Positions 1 to 8,577 are shown, counted from the stretch's first letter. The stretch: DNA of 59,101 bases from Lachnospiraceae bacterium NC2004 (GCA_000621905.1 JHXB01000015.1:1-59101), one strand, 5' to 3'. The notes: a model not told the origin generated them from the letters alone. A program made the numbers and translations.

Positions 1-998
1 AAACCTTCTTTCATCTTCTCAATCGTAACTCCCGGCATCAGTCCACCAGGAGATGAGATTTCAAGCCTGTTATCATATATTGCCACCTGTACAAGACTTC
101 CCTGTAAAAAACTGCAGTTAACAACAGCACTGATAATAAGCTCTCGTATACTCTCCGGTGGCAGCTCATAAACATCTTGTCTGTGAATCCCCTTAATCCT
201 TGCTCCAAGATGAATATTACGAAGGACAAACTGATAAGCCTGCTCTACCTGTTCCCAAAGATTACCCTCATACTCTCTTTTATCTACAAAAATTCCACGT
301 GTATTGCCTTTAAATACAGCACACTGAATCTGAGACATTACACCATCTAAGCCTCTCAGATAATAATATGCATACGTTGGACGAACAACTCCATTTTCTT
401 CCTTAAGAATTCCCCAAGTTATCAGGTTATTCTTAGTAGGCGTCTTAACCTTTTTAGCGTCTTTCTCGTCCATACAATTACGCTGTGCCTCTTTTTTCAT
501 GTCCTCACAGAAGCTTTTAATATCTGCATCTGTTACTTCAATGTCTTTATTCACAACATTATCAAAGGATCTGTTCTCATCCTCATAGTACATTTCCTGA
601 ATAAATGGCCTGTCCGCAAGTCGTGTAGAACCAGCTGTACGGATAAAAGTACCCTTATCCATTCCAAGAGATTTAAGATAATAAGGTCTTTGCCTTCCTG
701 CACTGATTTCTACCACGATAACCGTTTTATCTCCCACTGCTTGTGGTGCAATGTCCGGAATAATCAAAGGTTCACAACTATCACTAATGGCATTGGTAAT
801 CTTATCAATCATAGTAAATACAGCCGTCTTATCAACCCCCACAACCTCTCGGTCATCATTGACACCAATGATAAGTCTGCCACCATCACCATTAGAAAAG
901 GCAACAATCGTCTTCATATATTTTTTACTGTCTTCCGGTAATTTTTCTTTAAACTCCAAGTCTTTTGATTCACCTTGGAGAATTTCTTCAACTGTCAT
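1..998 (-). CDS. AlbA_2/ATPase-domain regulator (RecG-like family), 3' end cut by window
   Basis: About 332 residues are visible; the gene runs off the left edge. The ATG at 998 follows AAAGGGTG at good spacing. The N-terminal part (about residues 8-125) reads as an AlbA_2 (Schlafen AlbA_2) domain, with LEFKEKLPE and then AFSNGDGGRLIIGVNDD. Near the edge NCSFLQGSLVQVAIYDNRLE followed by SSPGG resembles the HATPase_c_4 region of these proteins. Family members are ATP-binding proteins usually described as putative transcriptional regulators or RecG-like; the precise role is unknown. The normal C-terminal winged-helix part lies outside the window. Confidence 0.8.
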   Translation of the reverse strand, partial: MTVEEILQGESKDLEFKEKLPEDSKKYMKTIVAFSNGDGGRLIIGVNDDREVVGVDKTAVFTMIDKITNAISDSCEPLIIPDIAPQAVGDKTVIVVEISAGRQRPYYLKSLGMDKGTFIRTAGSTRLADRPFIQEMYYEDENRSFDNVVNKDIEVTDADIKSFCEDMKKEAQRNCMDEKDAKKVKTPTKNNLITWGILKEENGVVRPTYAYYYLRGLDGVMSQIQCAVFKGNTRGIFVDKREYEGNLWEQVEQAYQFVLRNIHLGARIKGIHRQDVYELPPESIRELIISAVVNCSFLQGSLVQVAIYDNRLEISSPGGLMPGVTIEKMKEG

Positions 999-1023
999 AT
1001 ATACTGTCACCCTTTCTATAAAT

Positions 1024-1206
1024 TCAAAAAATCTTCCTTATTATTCTATTAAAGAAATAGCAAAGCCCTATTGCATTTCTTTCTCCAACCGAAACGTTTC
1101 CGGGTTCCACTAATCTTTCATGTGAAATTTGTCGAAGCAATTCTACAATTCTTCTCTGGTTATCATTCAGTTCTATCTCTCCAACTGATTGAACGCTCAC
1201 CGACTA
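1024..1206 (-). pseudogene. Possible decayed ORF fragment upstream of the AlbA_2 gene
   Basis: A minus-strand frame ending at 1024-1026 has protein-like composition (...VGEIELNDNQRRIVELL...) and is closed upstream by a TAG at 1204-1206. No ribosome site or convincing start is visible. The phrase LNDNQRRIVELL resembles the first helix of the winged-helix tail found on RecG-like/AlbA_2 proteins, so this could be the remnant of a second copy. I do not recognise the rest and it may be chance. The rest of the 999-1494 gap holds the small-RNA candidate. Confidence 0.3.
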
Positions 1207-1314
1207 ATAATGTTCCCATTTTGCTTGGCAAGGAAACCAATCGCACCTCTTAAAATGCACCTTAATCATATGATTTCTGGCCTAAGCCGTCAAGGCAATT
1301 TCAATATTGATGTA

Positions 1315-1342
1315 TTTAAAAATGGCGGGTGTCTTACCCGCC
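1315..1342 (-). terminator. Intrinsic terminator of the candidate sRNA (and guaA read-through)
   Basis: A 7-bp GC stem, GGCGGGT/ACCCGCC (1324-1342), with a 5-nt loop is followed on the minus strand by ATTTTTAAA. It is the first good terminator after the guaA stop, so it probably ends both transcripts. Confidence 0.8.
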
Positions 1343-1413
1343 GTTTGGTGGACCCGGGTCTTTCGACCAGTCCAACTATTTAATGCGTTTCCACGCAACA
1401 GACTCATATCTGT
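1315..1413 (-). ncRNA. Candidate small structured RNA downstream of guaA
   Basis: A predicted transcript of about 99 nt lies between its own consensus promoter (1420-1448) and an intrinsic terminator. Read 5' to 3' on the minus strand it folds into four successive hairpins: 1413-1398 (ACAGA/TCTGT), 1397-1384 (TGCGT-GGAA-ACGCA), 1373-1350 (GGAC and GGTC paired around a GAAA tetraloop, with an internal loop) and 1342-1324 (terminator stem). No start codon with a ribosome site lies inside. I do not recognise an Rfam family. The transcript ends are inferred. Confidence 0.6.
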
Positions 1414-1419
1414 ATGTAT

Positions 1420-1448
1420 ATTATATGCAACTAACAGATAAAAATCAA
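1420..1448 (-). promoter_or_regulatory. SigA promoter TTGATT-17-TATAAT for the candidate sRNA
   Basis: On the minus strand the -35 TTGATT (1448-1443), a 17-nt spacer and the -10 TATAAT (1425-1420) predict a start near 1413. No protein-coding gene follows before the terminator. Confidence 0.75.
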
Positions 1449-1494
1449 CTGTTTATTGATTGATATTAACTTGTAAACCACCGGGAACTATTCG

Positions 1495-3078
1495 TCACTC
1501 GAATTCTATTGTCCCAGGCGGCTTAGAAGTCAAATCATACATCACTCGGTTAACTCCCTTAACCTCGTTGATGATTCGATTCATTACCGTCTGAAGAACA
1601 CTAAAAGGTATCTCTGCACTCTCTGCAGTCATAAAATCTATCGTCTTAACAGCCCTTAAAGCAACTGCATAATCATAGGTACGCTCATCACCCATAACAC
1701 CTACAGAACGCATATTAGTAAGCGCTGCAAAATACTGATCAGGCATCCAAGAAGGAAGTTCACCTGAATTAGCTGCTTTATATTCATCAGCTGCTTTACC
1801 GACTTCCTCACGGTAAATGAAATCAGCATCCTGAACTATTCTAACCTTCTCGGCAGTCACATCACCTATAATTCTGATACCAAGACCCGGTCCCGGGAAC
1901 GGCTGTCTGAACACAAGATATTCAGGTATTCCAAGTTCGAGGCCAACCTTTCTAACCTCATCCTTAAACAAATCTCTTAACGGCTCAATAATCTCTTTGA
2001 AATCAACATAATCAGGAAGTCCTCCAACATTATGATGGCTCTTGATTACAGCAGATTCTCCACCAAGTCCCGACTCAACCACATCAGGATAAATAGTACC
2101 TTGAACAAGAAAATCAACCGTACCTATCTTCTTGGCTTCTTCCTCAAAAACTCTGATGAACTCCTCACCGATAATCTTTCTCTTCTTCTCGGGCTCAGAT
2201 ACACCCTTTAACTTCTCGTAGAATCTCTCTCTTGCATCTACTCTTATGAAATTAAGATTGTAGTTGCCTTCTGCTCCAAATACAGCTTCAACTTCCTCAC
2301 TCTCGTTCTTTCTTAACAAGCCGTGATCAACAAATACACAAGTCAACTGATCTCCAACAGCCTTAGACAGAAGAACGGCTGCAACAGACGAATCAACTCC
2401 ACCTGAAAGAGCGCAAAGCACCTTGCCGTCGCCAACCTTCTCTCTGATTAGCTTAATCTGTTCTTCTGCAAATGCATCCATCTTCCAGTCACCCTGGCAT
2501 CCGCAAATGCCGTAAACGAAATTAGAAAGCATCTTCTTACCTTCTACCGTATGAAGAACCTCAGGGTGAAACTGAATAGAATATAACTTGCTATCACCCT
2601 CAAGATACTCAGTAGCTGCAACAGGACAATCTGCAGTATGTCCTATAATCTTAAAACCAGGAGCAGCCTTAGCAATGTAGTCGTTATGGCTCATCCAACA
2701 TATCGTCTTCTCGCTTACATTTGCAAAAAGTGCCGATGAAGTATCAACTGTCACTTCAATCTTGCCATACTCTCTAACAGGGGCCTTAGTAACCTCACCA
2801 CCTAGTACCAAGTTCATAAGCTGGGCTCCATAGCAGAGTCCAAGAACAGGTATGCCAAGTTGAAAAAACTCAGCAGAGCATGTAGCAGCGCCCTCCTCGT
2901 AAACTGAGTTAGGCCCACCCGTAAGGATTATCCCCTTAGGATTCATAGCTTTAATCTCGTCAATAGGCGTTTTGTAAGAATAAATCTCGCAATATACATT
3001 GCATTCTCTGACTCTTCTTGCAACAAGCTGATTGTACTGTCCACCGAAATCGATGACAATAACAGTTTCTCTAGCCAT
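1495..3078 (-). CDS. guaA: GMP synthase (glutamine-hydrolysing)
   Basis: Converts XMP to GMP using glutamine and ATP, the last step of guanine nucleotide synthesis. 527 residues, normal for the family. The N-terminal class I amidotransferase domain has [13 protein letters not shown], the nucleophile Cys in LGLCYGAQ, and HPEV. The ATP pyrophosphatase domain shows the PP-loop [11 protein letters not shown], and the C-terminal dimerisation domain ends in the usual [10 protein letters not shown] chose the ATG at 3078 because GGAGG sits 8 nt upstream; a longer frame to 3147 has no ribosome site and would overlap the promoter. It is transcribed alone from its own promoter, with a hairpin in the leader. 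Confidence 0.97.
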   Translation of the reverse strand: MARETVIVIDFGGQYNQLVARRVRECNVYCEIYSYKTPIDEIKAMNPKGIILTGGPNSVYEEGAATCSAEFFQLGIPVLGLCYGAQLMNLVLGGEVTKAPVREYGKIEVTVDTSSALFANVSEKTICWMSHNDYIAKAAPGFKIIGHTADCPVAATEYLEGDSKLYSIQFHPEVLHTVEGKKMLSNFVYGICGCQGDWKMDAFAEEQIKLIREKVGDGKVLCALSGGVDSSVAAVLLSKAVGDQLTCVFVDHGLLRKNESEEVEAVFGAEGNYNLNFIRVDARERFYEKLKGVSEPEKKRKIIGEEFIRVFEEEAKKIGTVDFLVQGTIYPDVVESGLGGESAVIKSHHNVGGLPDYVDFKEIIEPLRDLFKDEVRKVGLELGIPEYLVFRQPFPGPGLGIRIIGDVTAEKVRIVQDADFIYREEVGKAADEYKAANSGELPSWMPDQYFAALTNMRSVGVMGDERTYDYAVALRAVKTIDFMTAESAEIPFSVLQTVMNRIINEVKGVNRVMYDLTSKPPGTIEFE

Positions 3079-3104
3079 AACAAAAACCTCCATAAAATAA
3101 TTAA

Positions 3105-3124
3105 GAGGTCGAATTAACGACCTC
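3105..3124 (-). promoter_or_regulatory. Hairpin in guaA 5' leader
   Basis: A 7-bp stem GAGGTCG/CGACCTC with a TTAATT loop lies close to the predicted guaA transcript start and is followed by TTAATTATTTT. It is a weak terminator-like or mRNA-stabilising hairpin. No purine riboswitch core fits in this short leader. Confidence 0.5.
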
Positions 3125-3132
3125 ACACATAC

Positions 3133-3162
3133 ATTATATGACAACAAATGTTAATATGTCAA
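3133..3162 (-). promoter_or_regulatory. guaA promoter TTGACA-18-TATAAT
   Basis: Minus-strand -35 TTGACA (3162-3157) and -10 TATAAT (3138-3133) with an 18-nt spacer, about 45 nt before the guaA ribosome site. Confidence 0.8.
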
Positions 3163-3188
3163 CATAATTTATACTTAACTCCACTACA

Positions 3189-3809
3189 TCAGTACACTTT
3201 CACAAGCAGCAACGCTCCTTCATTTACCGAGATCATAGCCTCGCTCCCCTTAACAACCTCATTACTGATACCATACTGATAATCTGTAGTAATCTCAGCA
3301 TTATCAAGCAGGTATTTGGCATTTTTAATACTGATGCCTTTGGCACTTCCATAGATATTGATTAACGAGAAATAAGAAAATGAATCAGGCACCCTCTTAA
3401 TCTCATTCTTTACCAGCTCCATCTCCGAATAATCGTCAACAATCACACCACTTGCACCATTGTTGTCAAGCATTTGTAAAATGGATATATTTCCTAAAGT
3501 ATGATCAATCCTTTCACCTATACATCCGACAAGCAGGAATTCTTTATATCCTCTATTTAGCCCCTCCTTCACTGCATACACAGTGTCGGTGTCGTCTTTG
3601 ACAGTTGGTAGGACAATCGTTTCAACATTTGCATTAGGATTATCATATGAGTCAAAATCTCCAACAATAAGGTTCGCATCAACGTCGAAATTATCTTTAT
3701 GCTTAAGTCCGCTATCACAGAAAATGAAATAATCATCCTCTAAAAAATAACTCTTAACCCTATCATAACTATTAATATCAGCTCCGCCTACAATAACACA
3801 CCTGGACAT
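3189..3809 (-). CDS. thiN: Thiamine pyrophosphokinase
   Basis: Transfers pyrophosphate from ATP to thiamine to give thiamine diphosphate in the cytosol. 206 residues, typical length. The sequence shows the family signatures CDSGLKH, VGDFDS (metal/ATP binding), TVKDDTDTVYA and CIGERIDHTLGN; the C-terminal beta domain follows. The ATG at 3809 has GGAGG 6 nt upstream. The gene begins just after the terminator of tRNA-Thr(CGT), so it may be expressed by read-through from that transcript; no strong separate promoter was seen. Confidence 0.93.
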   Translation of the reverse strand: MSRCVIVGGADINSYDRVKSYFLEDDYFIFCDSGLKHKDNFDVDANLIVGDFDSYDNPNANVETIVLPTVKDDTDTVYAVKEGLNRGYKEFLLVGCIGERIDHTLGNISILQMLDNNGASGVIVDDYSEMELVKNEIKRVPDSFSYFSLINIYGSAKGISIKNAKYLLDNAEITTDYQYGISNEVVKGSEAMISVNEGALLLVKVY

Positions 3810-3827
3810 CTCATACCTCCAAACCTT

Positions 3828-3859
3828 AAAAACAAAGCGGAAGACATAATGCCTTCCGC
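3828..3859 (-). terminator. Terminator after tRNA-Thr
   Basis: 7-bp stem GCGGAAG/CTTCCGC (3837-3859) followed on the minus strand by TTTGTTTTT. It lies between tRNA-Thr and thiN. Confidence 0.8.
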
Positions 3860-3863
3860 CTTA

Positions 3864-3936
3864 AGCTTCGAAAGGGACTTGAACCCTCGACCCCTTCATT
3901 ACGAGTGAAGTGCTCTACCAACTGAGCTATCGAAGC
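3864..3936 (-). tRNA. tRNA-Thr (anticodon CGT)
   Basis: Cloverleaf with acceptor GCTTCGA/TCGAAGC, D-arm AGCTCAGTTGGTAGAGC, anticodon loop CTCGTAA and T-loop GGTTCAAGTCC. The anticodon CGT reads ACG. No CCA is encoded. Confidence 0.96.
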
Positions 3937-3939
3937 AAG

Positions 3940-3959
3940 GTCGGTACCAAAGTACCGAC
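3940..3959 (-). other. Hairpin in tRNA-Thr precursor leader
   Basis: 8-bp stem GTCGGTAC/GTACCGAC lies between the predicted start site (about 3960) and the tRNA 5' end. It is probably a precursor leader structure; the minus strand has no U-run after it. Confidence 0.5.
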
Positions 3960-3966
3960 GAAATAT

Positions 3967-3995
3967 ATTGTACATAAATTAAGAATAAAAATCAA
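3967..3995 (-). promoter_or_regulatory. tRNA-Thr promoter TTGATT-17-TACAAT
   Basis: Minus-strand -35 TTGATT (3995-3990), 17-nt spacer and -10 TACAAT (3972-3967), 31 nt before the tRNA 5' end. Confidence 0.7.
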
Positions 3996-4019
3996 GCATA
4001 ATCATAACAAAATGAGCGT

Positions 4020-5411
4020 CTACTCATATAGCGGTTCAACTCTCTCTTTAAAAGTCTTCTTAAGAAAGATAGTAACAAGTGAGAAACCTACAATTTCTGC
4101 AAGAGGAAATGACCACCACACCATATCAAGTCCACCAATCTTGCTAAAAATAAAAGCAAGCGGAAGGATTGCAAAAAGCTGTCTGGTAATCGAAACCATC
4201 ATACTCCTAAAACCTTCTCCCAATGCCTGAAGCGTTGACATTCTTATGATGCTGAGTGCTGCAACAGGAAAATGAATACTGATTATCCTAAGCGCTAACG
4301 CACCAATAGCCACAGTCTTACTTGACTCTGCGAACATCCCCATAATCTGACTTGGGAAAATCTCAAAGAAGATCGTTCCAACAACCATTATAATCACGGC
4401 GTATATAGAACCCCATTTCATGGTCTCTTTGATTCTGTCAGGCTTTCTTGCACCATAGTTATACGCAATGATAGGTATAAGTCCGTTATTCATACCAAAT
4501 ACAGGCATAAACACAAAACTCTGAACCTTAAAATACACACCAAATACAGCAATCGCTGACTGATACTGAGATAATATCTTGTTAAATCCAAGCACCATAA
4601 CAGAACCTATCGAACCCATTATGATAGACGGAACACCGACAGTATAAATACGCTTAACTATCTTCCACTCCATCTTAAAGCCCTTCATATTGATGTTAAT
4701 CTCTTTATTAAATTTAATATTAAAGAAGAACCCAAAGCAAGCTGCTATACACTGTGCAATAACAGTTGCAGTCGCTGCTCCCTTCATCTCAAGTCTCGGC
4801 ATTCCGAATAAACCAAAGATAAGAATCGGATCAAGAATAATATTGATAACAGCACCGATAAGCTGCGTATACATATTGTAGATGGTCTTACCGGTTGCCT
4901 GCATAAGTCGTTCCGTAGCAACCTGATAAAAAATACCAATCGATACAGTACAGACGATAGTAAGATAATCAACACCGTAATTAATAGCAGCAGCGCTTAT
5001 GGTCTCACTCTTCTGCGCTTCAAAGAATGGTCTGACCCCAACAAATCCGAATATACATACTGCTAAAAATGTAAGAAACGTCAACACCATATAGGTCCTT
5101 GCAACCTGATTGGCGCGATCGTATTTCTTCTCGCCAAGACTCTTAGACAAGACAGCATTAACACCGACACCGGTACCCATTCCTAATGCTATCATTACCT
5201 GTTGCACAGGAAATGCTAACGATACCGCAGTTAACGCATCCTCGTTAATCTTAGCTACAAAGTAACTGTCGACAATATTGTAGAGTGCCTGCACAAGCAT
5301 AGAAATCATAAGAGGTAGTGACATATCAATAATCAATTTATTGATCTTCATCACACCCATCTTATTCTCAGAACCCGGTTCCCCCGTTGTGTTCTTTTTA
5401 TCACTTTCCAT
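4020..5411 (-). CDS. MATE family efflux transporter
   Basis: 463 residues with about 12 hydrophobic segments, the usual size of multidrug and toxic compound extrusion (MATE) antiporters, which export cationic drugs or metabolites using a Na+ or H+ gradient. The start of the first MatE repeat is clear (MSLPLMISMLVQALYNIVDSYFVAKI) and a second repeat follows from about residue 250. The substrate cannot be predicted. It is the last gene of the murB-rapZ-whiA-crh-like run, 23 nt behind the Crh-like gene. The ribosome site GGGAG is weak and lies about 11 nt from the ATG. Confidence 0.9.
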   Translation of the reverse strand: MESDKKNTTGEPGSENKMGVMKINKLIIDMSLPLMISMLVQALYNIVDSYFVAKINEDALTAVSLAFPVQQVMIALGMGTGVGVNAVLSKSLGEKKYDRANQVARTYMVLTFLTFLAVCIFGFVGVRPFFEAQKSETISAAAINYGVDYLTIVCTVSIGIFYQVATERLMQATGKTIYNMYTQLIGAVINIILDPILIFGLFGMPRLEMKGAATATVIAQCIAACFGFFFNIKFNKEININMKGFKMEWKIVKRIYTVGVPSIIMGSIGSVMVLGFNKILSQYQSAIAVFGVYFKVQSFVFMPVFGMNNGLIPIIAYNYGARKPDRIKETMKWGSIYAVIIMVVGTIFFEIFPSQIMGMFAESSKTVAIGALALRIISIHFPVAALSIIRMSTLQALGEGFRSMMVSITRQLFAILPLAFIFSKIGGLDMVWWSFPLAEIVGFSLVTIFLKKTFKERVEPLYE

Positions 5412-5434
5412 AATTTAGAAATCTCCCGGGATTA

Positions 5435-5692
5435 TTACATTTCGTTGCTTAAATATTTCTGGATGCTATCTAATGCCTGAACCTCGTCCTCACCATCAGC
5501 ACTGACTTCAACAGACTCACCGCTTGTAAGTCCTAAGCCCATCATACCCATAATACTCTTAGCATTGATCTTGCGATTCTCAGATAAAAAATAAATCTTA
5601 CTCTGATACTGGCTTGCAACCTGTACTAACATTGCAACCGGTCTTGCCTCTAATCCTGATTCAAACTGAATCTCCATAGTTCTACTTGTCAT
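5435..5692 (-). CDS. crh: Crh-like HPr-family protein with Glu at position 15
   Basis: 85 residues with the HPr fold. In true HPr the phosphotransfer residue is His15 in GLHARP; here the motif is GLEARP with Glu15, so PTS phosphotransfer from enzyme I should not occur. The regulatory Ser46 is kept (INAKS46IMGMM), which is the site HprK phosphorylates. This matches Bacillus Crh, which has Gln15 and also lies beside whiA and rapZ (yvcJ). The likely role is as a corepressor or metabolic regulator in carbon catabolite control, with HprK encoded about 4 kb away. No His15 HPr is present in the window. The symbol crh is given by analogy. Confidence 0.85.
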   Translation of the reverse strand: MTSRTMEIQFESGLEARPVAMLVQVASQYQSKIYFLSENRKINAKSIMGMMGLGLTSGESVEVSADGEDEVQALDSIQKYLSNEM

Positions 5693-5703
5693 GATATCCT
5701 CCT

Positions 5704-6663
5704 TTAGTTGTCAGATGAACCTTGTCTTAATTCATCCGCTATGATACTTAATTTTCTTAATCTATGATACACACCGGTTTTGCCCACCGGTGGATTAAGC
5801 ATTTGCCCTAAATCTGTGAGCGAAAGCTCAGGCTCTAATAATCTAAGTTCTGCTGTCTCCCTTAAATTGTCCTTGAGACTTCCGAGCCCTGCATGCTCCT
5901 TGATATATCTGATATCTTCAATCTGCTTTACCGCAGCCGAAACAGTCTTATTGATATTAGCTGTCTCACAGTTAACTCTTCTGTTAACCTTGTTCCTCAT
6001 ATCCCTTACTATACGGATGTTTTCGAGTTCCATAAGCGACTTGTGAGCTTCCATAATATTAAGAACGTCAACAATATTGGCACCTTCCTTTACATATACA
6101 ACATGATAATTCTTCCTTGCAGTTATCTTAGCACCTAAGTCAAAGCCCTTTAGAATATCTCTAATCTGTTCTGCCTTATCAATATCATTTAACACAATCT
6201 CGTAATGATATTGCTTCTCAGGATCTGACATAGACCCCGTAGCTAAGAAGCTTCCCCTTATAAAAGCTCTCTTACAACAACTCCTCTGTATCAACACATT
6301 ATCGACAAGCGATAGCGTCTCGTTAATCTCACCATCATGATTCATAAGCTTAACCGCTTTAAGAATCTTGATAGCCTCATCGTTATCATCAATCGTCTGA
6401 ATGTATATATGATGATCATGATTGGTAGAATGTCCTCTGACTAATACCCTCGGTGCAATATGAAAGCACCTTCTTACGAGTGCGTTAAACTTGGACGCAA
6501 CCGCGGAATTCTCGGTTCTTACTTCTATCTCCACCATATTGTAAGTGGTGATATTAACAATTCCGCAAATGCTTAAGATAGCCGCAATCTCTGAAAGCTG
6601 ACAATGTCTCGCAGCCGGAATAACTGATTTAAGTTCATTCTTGACGTCACGATTAAATGACAT
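5704..6663 (-). CDS. whiA: DNA-binding protein WhiA
   Basis: 319 residues, the standard length. It has the N-terminal LAGLIDADG-like region and a C-terminal helix-turn-helix (LSLTDLGQMLNPPVGKTGVYHRLRKL). WhiA is a sporulation/cell-division regulator in actinomycetes; in Firmicutes it affects division and chromosome segregation. The ATG at 6663 is 7 nt after the rapZ stop, and the next gene (Crh-like) follows after 11 nt, so the three are one transcript. The gluconeogenesis factor gene yvcK, usually between rapZ and whiA in Bacillus, is absent here. Confidence 0.95.
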   Translation of the reverse strand: MSFNRDVKNELKSVIPAARHCQLSEIAAILSICGIVNITTYNMVEIEVRTENSAVASKFNALVRRCFHIAPRVLVRGHSTNHDHHIYIQTIDDNDEAIKILKAVKLMNHDGEINETLSLVDNVLIQRSCCKRAFIRGSFLATGSMSDPEKQYHYEIVLNDIDKAEQIRDILKGFDLGAKITARKNYHVVYVKEGANIVDVLNIMEAHKSLMELENIRIVRDMRNKVNRRVNCETANINKTVSAAVKQIEDIRYIKEHAGLGSLKDNLRETAELRLLEPELSLTDLGQMLNPPVGKTGVYHRLRKLSIIADELRQGSSDN

Positions 6664-6670
6664 AGCCTAA

Positions 6671-7552
6671 TCACTTCCTTGAATCGGTCTTCTTAGCATC
6701 TTTATCTATATCTCTGTGCTCAATCTTGACGCTGTATCCATTGTTCTTAAGACTCTCAAAAAGCGCGTTGGCAAGCGTAACAGATCTATGCTTGCCGCCT
6801 GTACAGCCGATGCTTATAACAAGCTGATACTTACCTTCTTTATGATAATTAGGAATCAGAAAATCACACATATCGGAAATCTTCTCTAAAAACTCTAGCG
6901 ACTCCTGATTCTTCATAACAAAATCTCTTACCGGAGCATCATTACCACTTAAATATTTAAGCTCCGGAACATAATACGGATTCGGTAAAAACCTGACATC
7001 AAACACCAAATCACTGTCAAGCGGAATACCATACTTAAATCCAAATGATAAAACAGTAATATAAATATTCTTATACTGCTCATCCTCAACAAATATCTTA
7101 TCTATCTCTGCCTTGAGCTCCCTCGTAAGCATGGTGCTGGTATCGATAACATAAGTTGCATCCCTCTTAAGAAACTCTGTCTTCTCACGCTCTCTTCTAA
7201 TGCCCTGTTCAACTCTGTCCTTAATAGCGAGAGGATGACGCCTTCTCGTCTCCTTGTATCTTCTTAAGAGCACACTGTCACTACAATCAAGATACAAAAG
7301 CTCGTACTTATATCCCTCTCTTACGACATCATTTAATATGTCCTCTAAATTCTCTAAGTCATCACCGCTTCTGATATCCACTCCGATAGCCACCTTATTG
7401 AGCTCTGACTTGCCATGAAATGAAAGCTCCACAAAAGGTTTGATAAGACTAATCGGCAGGTTATCAATGCAATAATAAGAGGCATCCTCTAAGAACTTGA
7501 GAACGCTACTCTTACCAGCCCCGGACATACCTGATACAACAACTAATCGCAT
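6671..7552 (-). CDS. rapZ: RapZ family nucleotide-binding protein
   Basis: 293 residues. The N-terminal kinase-like domain carries the P-loop GMSGAGKS (residues 8-15). The C-terminal domain has the conserved block SIGCTGGKHRSVTLANAL. In E. coli RapZ is an RNA-binding adaptor controlling GlmZ sRNA and glucosamine-6-phosphate synthase; the Bacillus homologue YvcJ binds and hydrolyses ATP/GTP. It lies 17 nt after murB in an envelope-related operon, which fits a link to amino-sugar or cell-wall supply. The RNA partner in this organism is unknown. Confidence 0.95.
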   Translation of the reverse strand: MRLVVVSGMSGAGKSSVLKFLEDASYYCIDNLPISLIKPFVELSFHGKSELNKVAIGVDIRSGDDLENLEDILNDVVREGYKYELLYLDCSDSVLLRRYKETRRRHPLAIKDRVEQGIRREREKTEFLKRDATYVIDTSTMLTRELKAEIDKIFVEDEQYKNIYITVLSFGFKYGIPLDSDLVFDVRFLPNPYYVPELKYLSGNDAPVRDFVMKNQESLEFLEKISDMCDFLIPNYHKEGKYQLVISIGCTGGKHRSVTLANALFESLKNNGYSVKIEHRDIDKDAKKTDSRK

Positions 7553-7569
7553 ATAAGCACCTCCCTGAC

Positions 7570-8487
7570 TTAAAACTCCCCAATAAGCCTAATCTCTCTC
7601 TCGAGAGTGACTCCGAATTTATCCTTAACAATCTTAATAACTTCTTCTGTAAGATTGTAAATGTCTGCTGCAGTCGCATTCTGATCGTTGACCACAAATC
7701 CACAGTGCTTAGAAGATACCGAAGCTCCTCCGACTCTAAAGCCTTTAAGACCTGAATCCTCAATAAGCTTGCCTGCAAAATAACCTTCAGGACGCTTAAA
7801 CGTCGAACCAGCGCTTGGATATTCTAAAGGCTGCTTATCACGTCTCTTCTTGTTGAGTTCATCCGTAAGCGCCTTAATCTCCTTAGAATCTCCCTCTTCT
7901 AAGACAAATGTTGCCGACAAAACATAAGCTTCCTCACTCATTAGAGCGCTGTGTCTGTACGAAAGATCTAAGCTATCTAAGTCTCTGACCTCGACATTGA
8001 GATCTTTGGTTAATACTGTAGCCTCCTTAAGGATGTCCTTAATCTCGCCACCATAGGCACCTGCATTCATATATACAGCGCCGCCCACAGATCCCGGTAT
8101 ACCTGAAGCCCAGTGAAATCCTTTAATCCCCTCCTTAAGGAGAGTTGCTCCGACATTGCTAAGCAAAGCACCGGCCTCAGCCTTAACCTCTATATTATCT
8201 TCTAATCTGTTAATACTAACATCTGAGAAATCTTTACCAAGTTCAAATACTGCTCCTCTTATCCCCTTGTCAGAAACCAGAACATTACTTCCGTTACCAA
8301 GAATTGTAATTGATATGTCATTGTCCTTTAACAGACGAATACCGTTAACAAACTGATCAAGTGATGATACCCTGATATAATAATCCGCATTACCGCCAAC
8401 TCTGAATGTCGTATGCTTAGACATAGGTTCATCAAAGCTTACATAGTCCGCTCCACATGCATTAATAAGCTGTTCTCTGATATCCAT
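7570..8487 (-). CDS. murB: UDP-N-acetylenolpyruvoylglucosamine reductase
   Basis: FAD/NADPH enzyme that reduces UDP-GlcNAc-enolpyruvate to UDP-MurNAc in peptidoglycan synthesis. 305 residues from the chosen ATG at 8487, which has AGAGG 8 nt upstream; a longer frame to 8526 has no ribosome site. FAD-binding motifs LGNGSNVLV and GSVGGAVYMNAGAYGGE are present, as are SYRHS and the C-terminal CGFVVN segment, so it is a type II MurB. It is the first gene of the murB-rapZ-whiA-crh-like-MATE operon. Confidence 0.96.
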   Translation of the reverse strand: MDIREQLINACGADYVSFDEPMSKHTTFRVGGNADYYIRVSSLDQFVNGIRLLKDNDISITILGNGSNVLVSDKGIRGAVFELGKDFSDVSINRLEDNIEVKAEAGALLSNVGATLLKEGIKGFHWASGIPGSVGGAVYMNAGAYGGEIKDILKEATVLTKDLNVEVRDLDSLDLSYRHSALMSEEAYVLSATFVLEEGDSKEIKALTDELNKKRRDKQPLEYPSAGSTFKRPEGYFAGKLIEDSGLKGFRVGGASVSSKHCGFVVNDQNATAADIYNLTEEVIKIVKDKFGVTLEREIRLIGEF

Positions 8488-8548
8488 AATAAGTTCCTCT
8501 ATATCAATAAAAGTGCATAAGCGCACATAAATCCATTATCACTTTATT

Positions 8549-8577
8549 ACTATACATTATCAAAATAGCTCATTCAA
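8549..8577 (-). promoter_or_regulatory. murB operon promoter TTGAAT-17-TATAGT
   Basis: Minus-strand -35 TTGAAT (8577-8572), 17-nt spacer and -10 TATAGT (8554-8549), about 60 nt before murB. Confidence 0.65.

Noticed and set aside
1345-1373. Resemblance to a tmRNA 3' end (GGTC-GAAA-GACC ... GTCCACCA)
   Set aside because: Only about 145 nt lie between guaA and this point, too few for the tmRNA body; no tag reading frame or matching 5' acceptor arm was found.
3079-3188. Purine riboswitch before guaA
   Set aside because: The leader is too short and has only one hairpin; the conserved J-region bases are absent.
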